Assembly: GCF_014203755.1 (NCBI RefSeq) | Contig: NZ_JACHJS010000001.1 | Coordinates: forward strand, 3,658,001 to 3,722,000 | Source of the DNA: Saccharothrix violaceirubra | Lineage (GTDB): Bacteria; Actinomycetota; Actinomycetes; Mycobacteriales; Pseudonocardiaceae | Reading direction: 5' to 3' | Length of the DNA stretch: 64,000 nucleotides | Shown here: positions 38,237 to 45,583 of the stretch, piece after piece | How the letters are laid out: every line of letters begins with the position of its first letter | How positions within the stretch are numbered: position 1 is the stretch's first letter | Made by a program: the position numbers and the translations under genes | The notes under the pieces: generated by a model | The model's input: only the letters and a program-made list of their open reading frames with translations | Databases searched by the model: none | What the model was told of the DNA's origin: nothing

Positions 38237-39844
38237 TCACTCGTCGAAGTCGTCCAGCCTGAGGTCGTCCGCACCGGGGCTGGTGGGATCGAGGTCGTCA
38301 GTGGAACCGTGAGCGGCCAGTTCCGGCCGGTCCGGCGTGTCGGGCAGCGGCGGTTGAGCACCGTTCGTCATCGCCAACAGCATGTCCTTGGCCTGGCTGA
38401 ACGGCATCGCCTGCAGCAGGGCCTGGGCCATGCCCGTGTCACCACCGCCGACGAACTGCGGCACGTTGGCCTTCACCCACTGCGCCAGCATCCGCTCCAG
38501 CGCCACGTTGTGCGGACCGAGCAGTTCCACCATCGTCGTGAGTTTGATCAGGTCGAGTTTCCGCCGCGCCTCGTCCACCTTGACCCGCTGAAGGTCGATC
38601 TTGGTGCGGACCTCTTCGCCGGCCAACATGGCCTTCAACTCGACCAACCGCTCCTGCTCCAGCTTCGCCAACTCCTGCTGGTGCGCGATCTTGCGGCGGA
38701 TCGCGTTGATCTCGTCGTCGTCGCAGCGCCAGTTGCCCAGCGTCGTGCTCTCGGCCCGCACACCCAGTGGGGCGAGGGCCTGTGAAACCTCGGCCGCCAG
38801 CTCGTTGCAGACCGCGTCGTACTCGGTGATGAACTGCTGGATGCGGTAGTGCGGGGAGATCCGCCGGAAGTACCCGGTCACGGTCGAGGCGAGGTCCTTG
38901 CCGACGAAGTGCTGCACCGACTCGCGACCGTCCTCGCCCTGGGCACCGTGGCGCTGGACGAGCCTGGGCGCGGCCTCGGGCAGGATCTCCACGTTCTGCT
39001 CCATGTCCAACCACACGGTGTGGCCTTGGACCTCCAAGGTCACCTGGTCCAGCGAGGCGTCGAAGTTGGACTCGGCCTTGGGCTCCGCGTTCCATTCGAG
39101 TTTCAGCACCCGCGTGGGCACTTTGACGACCTTCGCGAACCACGGGTTGATGGCGTACCGACCGCCGCCGGACAGGATCGCCCGCTGGACGCCGATCCGC
39201 CCGCCACCCGCGAGGAAATCCCACGGCCGCTGGAAGTCCGCGTGGCCGGCCACCGGCGGTCCCAGTTCGCCCGGCACGGGACTGGCACCGACATGCGTGA
39301 CGACTACGCCGGTTTCGCCGATGGCCAGGCTGACCTCGCGCAACGTGTTCGCGGTCAGTTCCTCGCGGGCGAGATCCTCTTCGGGACTGTCCACGGTGAG
39401 CACGTCGAACAGGTCCGTGTTGATCGAGTACGTGCCGCCGGTCAGCGGTTGCTGCTGCCGGCCGATCACGCCGCCCTCCCGCAGGAAACTCACGCCGTCC
39501 TGAAAAGAGTCGCATCGGACATATCCGGCGAACGCTTCGCCGAGTTCCCTGCTGCGACCCGCCTTGGCCACGACGGCGCCGATCGTTCCATTGGGGACGG
39601 TGACCATGGGGACGATGCGCACCCGGTATGCGAAGGTGGGCAACCACGTGGTGGTGTTCCCGCGTAGCACCGCTGCCTGCAAGCCTCGGGAACCGAGATG
39701 GCTGACGCGTGGATCGTCACCCGGCTTGCGGCTCAGGCCCACCGTCTTCTCGACGAGGCCGACGTGGCCGGGCGGTACCCGGCGCAGCCCTTTCCAGCCC
39801 GCGAATGCCAACGCGAGTACCAGGGCGACGAGCACGTAGATCAC
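38237..39844 (-). CDS. SPFH/Band-7 domain membrane protein (flotillin-like)
   Basis: A 535-residue protein. The N-terminal helix (IYVLVALVLALAFAGW, residues 1-17) anchors it; residues ~20-380 form an SPFH region beginning RRVPPGHVGLVEKTVG, interrupted by low-identity inserts; residues ~385-470 are a charged coiled coil (AHQQELAKLEQERLVELKAML...) typical of flotillin arms; the tail is acidic and disordered (DDLDPTSPGADDLRLDDFDE). A GTG start lies one base after the upstream gene's stop, with GGGAGGG inside that gene, so translation is coupled. SPFH proteins form large membrane-bound cages or rafts; here one may house or gate its neighbours. No protease partner (NfeD) is adjacent. Confidence 0.85.
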   Translation of the reverse strand: MIYVLVALVLALAFAGWKGLRRVPPGHVGLVEKTVGLSRKPGDDPRVSHLGSRGLQAAVLRGNTTTWLPTFAYRVRIVPMVTVPNGTIGAVVAKAGRSRELGEAFAGYVRCDSFQDGVSFLREGGVIGRQQQPLTGGTYSINTDLFDVLTVDSPEEDLAREELTANTLREVSLAIGETGVVVTHVGASPVPGELGPPVAGHADFQRPWDFLAGGGRIGVQRAILSGGGRYAINPWFAKVVKVPTRVLKLEWNAEPKAESNFDASLDQVTLEVQGHTVWLDMEQNVEILPEAAPRLVQRHGAQGEDGRESVQHFVGKDLASTVTGYFRRISPHYRIQQFITEYDAVCNELAAEVSQALAPLGVRAESTTLGNWRCDDDEINAIRRKIAHQQELAKLEQERLVELKAMLAGEEVRTKIDLQRVKVDEARRKLDLIKLTTMVELLGPHNVALERMLAQWVKANVPQFVGGGDTGMAQALLQAMPFSQAKDMLLAMTNGAQPPLPDTPDRPELAAHGSTDDLDPTSPGADDLRLDDFDE

Positions 39845-39845
39845 G

Positions 39846-41018
39846 TCATCCCTCCCAATCGCGCAGCCGGACGTGCGTGGCCAGGACCGTGGCCGTCCAC
39901 TCGCCGTGCCACAGCGAGCCGTCTTCGTGTTCCGGGTCGCGCAACGTCGGGTAGAACGGTGCGCCGCTGTCGTCGGCGTGCGTCGCGAACTCCGGGTACA
40001 GCGGGATGAAGTCGTCGCCTCGGGCCCGCCAGCCGAGCGCCAGGCAGATGTCGAGGAACGGCCGTTGCCCCGACAACACCAGGTGCGCCAGCCGCTCCCG
40101 CTGGGCGCCGAAGCCCCACCGGCCCCCGGACGTCTCCGACCAGGCGCCGTCCAGTTCCGCGAACAGGGTGTCCGTGAGTTTCGCCGCGTCCGCGCCGCGG
40201 AGGAACGACCTGCGATTCGCCTGCGCCAACAGCGCGAGCGTCGTGAGCCGGTCCGCACGGCCCACCTCGCCTGCCGCGAGCGCGTCGTGGACACCGTCGA
40301 CAAGCTCGCGCACGTGCGGCGGCAACGGCTGGAGCACCGGAGCGGGCGGGGCAGCGACCGGCTCGGATGCGGAGGCCGGTGCCGGTGGCGTCCGCACGAG
40401 CGAAAGCAGCACGGACGGCGACGCCGCGGCACGCGGTGCCGGCCGCCCGCCGCGCGGGAAGTGCAGGTAGACGTCCTGGCGGAACCGCTTGCCGGGCAGA
40501 ACGGCCTCGGTCCGGTGGAACTGCTCGGGCCGCAGGCCGCCCAACTGGGGCAACACGGCCTTCCGGTAGAGCGGCTCGGACACCGCCTGGACGACGTGCT
40601 CGTCCGGGGCGAGCTTCAGACCCCGACGCAGGGCAGGGGCATCGAGCAGCCGACTCAGCACGATCAGTCCCGGTCCGGCGTAGCCGAAAGGCCCTGGGGC
40701 CACCACGTCCGTGTGCATCGCCAGGCGCAACCGGATGCGGGCGGACGCATGGTCTTCGTTGTGGTCGGCAAGCCGCCAGTCGAGTTCGCGCGTGAACGTC
40801 CGCACAAGCGCGACGAGGTCGACGTCCGGCGGCAGAACGGCCAGCTCACCGTCACCTGCCGGCTGTCGCACCCAGTCCGCCCTCGGCAGCCCGGTACTCT
40901 CCGCGGCCTCGTCCAGCACGCGGTCGAGTTCCTTCTGCACGAGGAGCTGGTGGCGCTCCACCAACGCGGAGAACCCCTCGATGTCGACCCCGATGACGCA
41001 GCGTTCCACGAGTGGCAC
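39846..41018 (-). CDS. Class III nucleotidyl cyclase-homology protein with unknown C-terminal domain
   Basis: A 390-residue soluble protein; the GTG start follows AGGAGG. Residues ~5-190 resemble a class III cyclase domain: VIGVDIEGFSALVE holds the first metal-site Asp (Asp12), PAGDGELAVLP the second (Asp56), and RIRLRLAMHTDVV aligns with the RVGIHTG strand. The usual Asn of the N-L-A-x-R motif is absent: the segment reads IVLSRLLDAPAL, keeping only the Arg. Activity is therefore doubtful, or a variant substrate is used. Residues ~235-275 form a helical spacer and ~275-390 a Trp-rich domain of unknown type (SGGRWGFGAQRERLAHLV...SLWHGEWTATVLATHVRLRDW). It is translationally coupled to the SPFH gene, heading a three-gene cassette. 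Confidence 0.7.
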   Translation of the reverse strand: MPLVERCVIGVDIEGFSALVERHQLLVQKELDRVLDEAAESTGLPRADWVRQPAGDGELAVLPPDVDLVALVRTFTRELDWRLADHNEDHASARIRLRLAMHTDVVAPGPFGYAGPGLIVLSRLLDAPALRRGLKLAPDEHVVQAVSEPLYRKAVLPQLGGLRPEQFHRTEAVLPGKRFRQDVYLHFPRGGRPAPRAAASPSVLLSLVRTPPAPASASEPVAAPPAPVLQPLPPHVRELVDGVHDALAAGEVGRADRLTTLALLAQANRRSFLRGADAAKLTDTLFAELDGAWSETSGGRWGFGAQRERLAHLVLSGQRPFLDICLALGWRARGDDFIPLYPEFATHADDSGAPFYPTLRDPEHEDGSLWHGEWTATVLATHVRLRDWEG

Positions 41019-41183
41019 ACGGCCTCCTGTAGCAACGGATCACGTCCGACCGACCTACTGCGTGTTGCGGCCATGATGTGCACCAGTCGCTGTAGGCGTT
41101 CCCGCACTACTGCGGGCCGACTCGAATCGTTACGCAACGCCGGCATGGCAAAGCCGATCGGCGGTACCACGACGTCGCCGGCC

Positions 41184-41419
41184 TCAGCGTGGTTGTTCCA
41201 CCCGTGACATGCCGAACGGGTCGGGATCAGTCCGAATACTGTCGAGCGGCAACGGAGAGGGCCGCTCGACCTCGAAACGCGTCCACCCGGCAAGTTCAAG
41301 GTGGAGGGCGTCCAGTGCGGTGCCCGTCCGGTCGGTCGGTCGCGAGAAGGGTGCCGTCGGTGCGGACGAGGGCGGCTTCGTCGCGGTGTGAGATGCCGAT
41401 CGCGAGGTCATCGTGGACG
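41184..41419 (-). pseudogene. Frameshifted C-terminal continuation of the lasso PIMT gene
   Basis: Beyond the methyltransferase stop at 41408-41410 the coding signal goes on in other frames: VHDDLAIGISHRDEAALVR...LLATDRP continues from ~41415 to ~41335, and a second shift (in a GACCGACCGAC repeat) leads to ALDALHLELAGWTRFEVERP...DPFGMSRVEQPR with a stop at 41184-41186. Each shift is +1 relative to the frame before. With both corrected the protein would be about 338 residues instead of 264. Either the tail has decayed or the bases are miscalled. Confidence 0.6.
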
Positions 41420-42202
41420 GGCGGCGACGGTGAGGCCGTCGGGGTGGTGGGCGGCGATCCAGGACCGCCAGGACGACCAGTCGAATCCGGACGGGGCGCG
41501 GTCGGGTTGCGTGGGCGGGGTGTGGGGGTGGTCGAGGAGTCGGTCGAGCAGGCGGCGGGCGTGGGTGTGCAGGGGGTCGTCGTGGTCGCGCCAGGCGGTG
41601 GAGATCCAGCCGGTGCGGTCGGGGCGGCGGTATTCCCAGTCGACGTGGCGGGGCGGGGTGTCGGAGTCGCCCGGGGTGGCGGTGGTGGGCATGTAGCCGC
41701 CGTCGGCAATGGCTTCCGCGGTCGGGACCCCGCCGGTGACACGGATACGGGCGACGACGGTGACGTGCGGGACCGGGGCGACGGGCAGCGGGGTGACGAT
41801 CAGTCCGTCGTCGGCGAGCTGGTCGGTCCAGGCGGCGGGCAGTCGGGGTGGGGTGCACCAGGCCACGATCCGGTCGTAGGGCGCGTCGGGCGGGTGTCCG
41901 GCGACGCCGTCGGCGGTCACGCAGGACACGGTGCGCACGCCGTGTTCGTGGTGGATGAGCCTGGCCCAGTCCACGAGGAACGCGTCGACGTCGAGGCTGG
42001 TGACCGTGCCTCGTTCGCCGACGAGGGCGGCCAGCAGTGCCCCGGAGTAGCCGGAGCCGGTGCCGATCTCCAACACGCGGTGGCCGGGGCGCACGTCGAG
42101 GGTGTCCAGGTCGCGGGCGATGGCGTCGGGGTTCGACCGCATCGCGGTCTCGCCGCGTCCGGGGTGGTGGGCATAGCGGGTGTAGTCCACGGTCTGCGAC
42201 AC
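41408..42202 (-). CDS. Lasso-cluster PIMT-type (protein L-isoaspartyl) methyltransferase
   Basis: The intact frame encodes 264 residues from a GTG (42202; GGGAG upstream). VDYTRYAHHPGRGETAMRSNPDAIARDLDTLDVRPGHRVLEIGTGSGYSGAL carries the PIMT substrate loop and SAM motif I; later DRIVAWCTPPRLPAAWTDQLADDGLIVTPL is the PIMT core. Within lasso clusters such enzymes methylate a ring Asp, which then closes to an aspartimide (known for cellulonodin-2 and lihuanodin); this is family knowledge, not shown here. It follows the B2 gene on the same strand, separated by a hairpin. The C-terminal extension appears frameshifted. Confidence 0.85.
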   Translation of the reverse strand: MSQTVDYTRYAHHPGRGETAMRSNPDAIARDLDTLDVRPGHRVLEIGTGSGYSGALLAALVGERGTVTSLDVDAFLVDWARLIHHEHGVRTVSCVTADGVAGHPPDAPYDRIVAWCTPPRLPAAWTDQLADDGLIVTPLPVAPVPHVTVVARIRVTGGVPTAEAIADGGYMPTTATPGDSDTPPRHVDWEYRRPDRTGWISTAWRDHDDPLHTHARRLLDRLLDHPHTPPTQPDRAPSGFDWSSWRSWIAAHHPDGLTVAARPR

Positions 42203-42236
42203 GACGGCGCACGCTCCCAGGGGGCCGGGAATGGGG

Positions 42237-42265
42237 GCCGCCCACCCTAGGGTCGGGTGGGCGGC
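42237..42265 (-). terminator. Hairpin between lasso B2 and PIMT genes
   Basis: GCCGCCCACCC (42237-42247) pairs perfectly with GGGTGGGCGGC (42255-42265) over 11 bp, loop 7 nt. It lies 59 bp beyond the B2 stop and 35 bp before the PIMT start, so it may partly terminate the lasso transcript and lower methyltransferase output. No T tract. Confidence 0.6.
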
Positions 42266-42323
42266 GCAGGCCGGGTCCGGTGGAGCGGAACTCCGGCGGT
42301 TCACCTGATGGCGTGGCAAGGGG

Positions 42324-42749
42324 TCAGATTTCCAGGGTGGCGTGGTGGTGGCGGCCGGCGAGTAGGTACTCGCCGACCGGTGTGCCGTCGGGCAGGCAGA
42401 CCCAGGCGTGGTACTCGACCGGTTCGGGGCGGAACCGGGCGCCCAGGCACCACACCGGTCGTCGGCCGGTGACCGCCGCCGCGAGGGTGGCGGCCAGTGA
42501 GGTCTCCAGGCAGGCCACGCGGGTCGGCCACCACCGGCCGGTGTGGCGGACGGCGTCGACGAGGTCGGCGGCGTGGACGGGATCGGGAGTGCGGCGTCCG
42601 ACCCTGCGGGCCAGGCGGGCGGCGGCAACGACGACCCGGAACGGGGCCAGCCGCAGCAGGAGCATCGCCGCGACCAGGCCGACGGTGGCCGCCGCGCGGC
42701 AACCGGGACCACCGCGCGGGGAGGTGGTGAACGCTTCGGTCGTGGTCAC
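42324..42749 (-). CDS. Lasso peptide biosynthesis B2 protein (transglutaminase-like leader peptidase)
   Basis: A 141-residue protein of the Transglut_core3 family. The papain-like triad can be placed: Cys in RVACLETSLAA, His in VEYHAWVCLPDG, and the Asp right after it. It cleaves the leader from the lasso precursor once the RRE protein has delivered it. The start is GTG, overlapping the B1 stop (GTGA), with AGGAGG upstream. The split B1/B2 arrangement is the norm in Gram-positive lasso clusters, and the length matches the family. Confidence 0.92.
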   Translation of the reverse strand: MTTTEAFTTSPRGGPGCRAAATVGLVAAMLLLRLAPFRVVVAAARLARRVGRRTPDPVHAADLVDAVRHTGRWWPTRVACLETSLAATLAAAVTGRRPVWCLGARFRPEPVEYHAWVCLPDGTPVGEYLLAGRHHHATLEI

Positions 42750-43066
42750 GACGTCCTCCTACGCCGCCACCATTTCCGCAGGCGGTCGGTTGTGGTGGGT
42801 GGTCGGTCGGGGCCGGTGGTCAGCAGGCCGTCCTCGCGTAGTCGCCGGTCGACCGCGCGCAGGTCCCGGCCGGCCACGTCGGGGTCGATGCGGTGGAGGC
42901 AGGCGAACCGGGTGGCGGCGGTGTCGAGGTCGGGCGCGGCCAGCAGGGTGGTGAACGCGGAGGCCGCGGTGGGGGTCAGCAGGGTCCAGGTGCCGGTGTG
43001 TTCGTCGAGCAGCACGCCGCCTTCGTCGGTGAGCGCGGGGTGCACGCCCTCACGCAGTCGCCGCAC
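42746..43066 (-). CDS. Lasso peptide biosynthesis B1 protein (PqqD-like RRE)
   Basis: A 106-residue PqqD-like RiPP recognition element. The β-hairpin and helices are seen as ALTDEGGVLLDEHTGTWTLLTPTAASAFTTLL, followed by a helical part ending with DLRAVDRRLREDGLLTTGP, the classic PqqD pattern; the C-terminus is Arg-rich. It binds the leader peptide and presents the precursor to the B2 protease. It starts at a GTG within the last codons of the C-protein gene (16-bp overlap) behind GGAGG, so the whole C-B1-B2 operon is translationally coupled. Confidence 0.9.
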   Translation of the reverse strand: MRRLREGVHPALTDEGGVLLDEHTGTWTLLTPTAASAFTTLLAAPDLDTAATRFACLHRIDPDVAGRDLRAVDRRLREDGLLTTGPDRPPTTTDRLRKWWRRRRTS

Positions 43067-44903
43067 AAGCCACCTCCGGGGTCTGCTCCGTCCACTGTGG
43101 TCTGCCGGGGGCGTGGTCGAGGCGGCGCAGCCACAGTTCGGCGGCGATCACCTGGTGCAGGGCGCCCATCGCCGCGGCGCGGCCGGTGCACGCGCGGTCC
43201 AGCATGGCCGTCGCGGGTACGGGGTCGAGCAGTCCGAGCGCGGCCAGTCGGGAGTCGCCGCCCAGCAGGGCGAGCAGGGTCGGGCCGTGATCGCGCAGTC
43301 CCCGGTAGGCGATCGCGTCGAAGCCGCCCTTGGTGGCGCGGTGCAGGACGTGGTCGGGCACGACGCCGGTGAACGCGGCCTGCAGCAGCGGCTTGTACCG
43401 GTGCGGGTTGCCGCGCAGGCGGCCGGGCACGGCCGCACAGACCCGGACGACCTCGGAGTCCGGGTACGGGGCGGCGACCTCCACGCCGTGGCGGGTCCGG
43501 GCGGTCTCCTGCCGGCCGGTGACGTCGACGGCGAGTTGGGCCAGGCGTTGCCTCGTGGTCCAGTGTTCCAGCCGGTCTGGTACCCAGGTCGCGGAGGCGG
43601 CCTGGTCGGCGGCGGTGTCCAGCAGGTCGGCCAGGTCGTGGCGGGCCGGTGGGGGAAGCCAGTCGGCGACCGTGCCCGGCGGTGACCACGCCCACGGCCG
43701 CCGCGAGTCCGGTTCCCACCGCGTCGCCGGGCGGTGCAGGGTCCGGGCCGTGGCCCGCCACGAGTCGGCGGCCATGGTCGCGGCGGGACGTACGCGGGCC
43801 AACAACGTCCACGGCGACTCGGCGCGCAGCCGGGCGTGCCCGAGCAGCCCAGCCGCAAACGGCCCATAACGTCGGGCCCGCAGCAGGTCGGCCAGGTGGT
43901 CGGGGCCGGCTCCGAGCACGCCGTCACCGGCGGAGCCGGTGAAATGCACCCCGCCGTCGCCGTGGGCGGCGGTGACCGTGTCGAACACCGCGTCCTTGAC
44001 CGCCAGGGTCGCGGTGTAGGCGTTGGGCGCGTCGGTGAGCGGCAGGCCGGCAGGGTCGCCCAAGCCCGCGTAGTAGACCGCCGCCGGGTCACGGGCGACG
44101 CGGTGGTCCAGGGCCGCCACCACGGCGGCGGTACGGCGGGCGTGGGCGAGGTCGTCGTCGCGCAGCCGGTCGTCGGCGAAGGTCACCGCCAGCACCGGAC
44201 CGCGTTCGGCGGCCAGCACCGCCAGGGTCGTCGAGTCCACCCCGGCCAGATCCGCGCTCACCGGTCGGCCGTCCAGCCTGGACTCCACCGCTGCCCGCAA
44301 CGCCCCGCTCAGCGCCGGTGCCGCCCGGCTGCGGTCCGACGGGGCCGGGTCGATCGGTTCGTGGCGGACGGGGACCGGTCCGTGTTCGTCGATCATCAGC
44401 GCGTGCCCGGTCGGCACCCGCCGCACACCACGCAGAACCGACCGGGTCCCGGGCAGGTCGGGCTGGCCGAACGCCAACTGCGCGGCCAACACCGGCGGGT
44501 CCACCGCCTCGACCGGCGGCACGCCCCGGTCCGCGACCAACAGCAGCGCCGAGGTCGACCACCACGTCGTCGCGGCCTGTGTCGTCCAGTGGACGGGAAA
44601 CATCCCCGGCAGGTCCCCGACCACGACCGTCCGGTCCGCGTCGCGCAGCACCACCAGATACGAGCCCGGCCACCTGGTCACCGCCGCGAGGTCCCCGGCC
44701 ACCGCGGCCCGCAGCCCCCGCTCCAGGCACACGGCGCGGGCCGCGCAGTCCCCGAACACCGCCATCCGACGGTTCCCGTCGCCGACCGTGCGCACCCGTG
44801 CCGGCGGCCATTCCGCCGACCACAGCCCGCCGCACCCCTCGACCTTGTCCCCTACCGGGACCCATCCCGTTCCCGGGCCGTGCCGACCCGCGATCCACCT
44901 CAC
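43050..44903 (-). CDS. Lasso peptide cyclase (asparagine-synthetase-like C protein)
   Basis: A 617-residue asparagine synthase B homologue. The N-terminal ~210 residues are a glutaminase-like region lacking the nucleophile Cys2 (it begins Val-Arg-Trp-Ile-Ala-Gly), as in lasso cyclases. The AMP-forming domain has SADLAGVDSTTLAVLAAERG as the PP-loop, FTGSAGDGVLGAGPDH in the middle, and RYKPLLQAAFTGVVPDHVLHRATKGGFD near the end. It adenylates the ring Asp/Glu of the core and joins it to Gly1. The GTG start follows AGGAGGGGAG. It is downstream of the precursor gene behind a very stable hairpin. Confidence 0.93.
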   Translation of the reverse strand: MRWIAGRHGPGTGWVPVGDKVEGCGGLWSAEWPPARVRTVGDGNRRMAVFGDCAARAVCLERGLRAAVAGDLAAVTRWPGSYLVVLRDADRTVVVGDLPGMFPVHWTTQAATTWWSTSALLLVADRGVPPVEAVDPPVLAAQLAFGQPDLPGTRSVLRGVRRVPTGHALMIDEHGPVPVRHEPIDPAPSDRSRAAPALSGALRAAVESRLDGRPVSADLAGVDSTTLAVLAAERGPVLAVTFADDRLRDDDLAHARRTAAVVAALDHRVARDPAAVYYAGLGDPAGLPLTDAPNAYTATLAVKDAVFDTVTAAHGDGGVHFTGSAGDGVLGAGPDHLADLLRARRYGPFAAGLLGHARLRAESPWTLLARVRPAATMAADSWRATARTLHRPATRWEPDSRRPWAWSPPGTVADWLPPPARHDLADLLDTAADQAASATWVPDRLEHWTTRQRLAQLAVDVTGRQETARTRHGVEVAAPYPDSEVVRVCAAVPGRLRGNPHRYKPLLQAAFTGVVPDHVLHRATKGGFDAIAYRGLRDHGPTLLALLGGDSRLAALGLLDPVPATAMLDRACTGRAAAMGALHQVIAAELWLRRLDHAPGRPQWTEQTPEVACAATA

Positions 44904-45016
44904 CGCCCACTCCCCTCCTGTCCGTCCACGCCGGCCCGCATGCCGGAATCGTCGTGCGGCCGGTCCGGGACGCATCGCGACCGCGCATATCGCGGGCGGC
45001 CTCCGGGACCGGCGGG

Positions 45017-45055
45017 CCGGTGCGGCGCCCCGGAATGTCCGGGGCGCCGCACCGG
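45017..45055 (-). terminator. Attenuator/terminator hairpin after the lasso precursor gene
   Basis: A perfect 18-bp stem (45017-45034 with 45038-45055; CCGGTGCGGCGCCCCGGA and its complement) with a 3-nt loop starts 9 bp beyond the precursor stop. Placed between the precursor and the cyclase gene, it should stabilise or end most transcripts, giving excess precursor over enzymes, as is common in RiPP clusters. Confidence 0.8.
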
Positions 45056-45064
45056 CGAGGCGGA

Positions 45065-45187
45065 TCAGGAGTACTTGTACTGGGTGTCGTCGACCTTGTC
45101 GGCCTTCATGATCCCCAGGGTGCGGTCGACGACCGTGCCCTCGGCGTCGCCGACCTGCGCGCCCTCCTGCACACCCGAACTCACCAC
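45065..45187 (-). CDS. Lasso peptide precursor
   Basis: A 40-residue ORF starting GTG-GTG (GGGG just upstream): a 24-residue leader ending ...VVDRTL and a 16-residue core GIMKADKVDDTQYKYS. Thr at position -2 and Gly at +1 are the hallmarks of a lasso cleavage site, and Asp9 gives a standard nine-membered macrolactam with Gly1. Tyr13 and Tyr15 could act as plugs in the tail. A ring Asp6 and an Asp10-Thr11 pair are candidates for the PIMT. The leader keeps a VGDAEG turn but lacks the usual Tyr-x-x-Pro; the equivalent reads Val-Gln-Glu-Gly. The frame stays open upstream to 45286, but without a better start. Upstream of the cyclase gene on the same strand. Confidence 0.8.
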   Translation of the reverse strand: MVSSGVQEGAQVGDAEGTVVDRTLGIMKADKVDDTQYKYS

Positions 45188-45583
45188 TGACCCCAGTCGC
45201 AACGAGCAGCCCGGACCGCGACGGGACGACCGTCGACACCGACGGTGGGACCAGTACCCCTCGATGTACGAACCAGCAGTAGCCACGCCCTGTCACCAAA
45301 GTCGCTGACGACCGAGACGGCTTCCGCAGCCTGCGGGGATTCCCGACAGGATCGTCGCGCCGTCGAGCAACACACGGCCGCCTCCGGCGACGCCACGGTC
45401 GACCAGGACGCACGCGACCACCACTTCCACCACAGCGACGGCGTGTGCCACCCGTTGCACCCACACAGCGGTGCCGGGCGCGGACCGTGCACCATGGGTA
45501 TTGCGTCAAGCAGCCGGACACCGGCGCGTGGCCCTATACGGACTTCCCTGTCAAGTCGGCGTGTCGAGTCCGTGATGCGGCCA
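45188..45583. other. Upstream region of the lasso operon
   Basis: A 396-bp stretch between the precursor start and the LysR gene end. It should hold the lasso promoter. A TTGACA (minus strand, ~45547-45552) is followed by TATAGG only 10 bp later, too close for a normal promoter. No ORF or dyad is convincing. Confidence 0.4.

Noticed and set aside
45188..45286. Longer version of the lasso precursor starting near 45286
   Set aside because: The added residues are Arg/Ser-rich with no leader motif and no ribosome site; the GTG at 45187 gives a leader of normal length.
43734..45308. Plus-strand frame of ~524 codons opposite the lasso cyclase
   Set aside because: Shadow of the asparagine-synthetase-like gene, which has the PP-loop and the proper operon overlaps.
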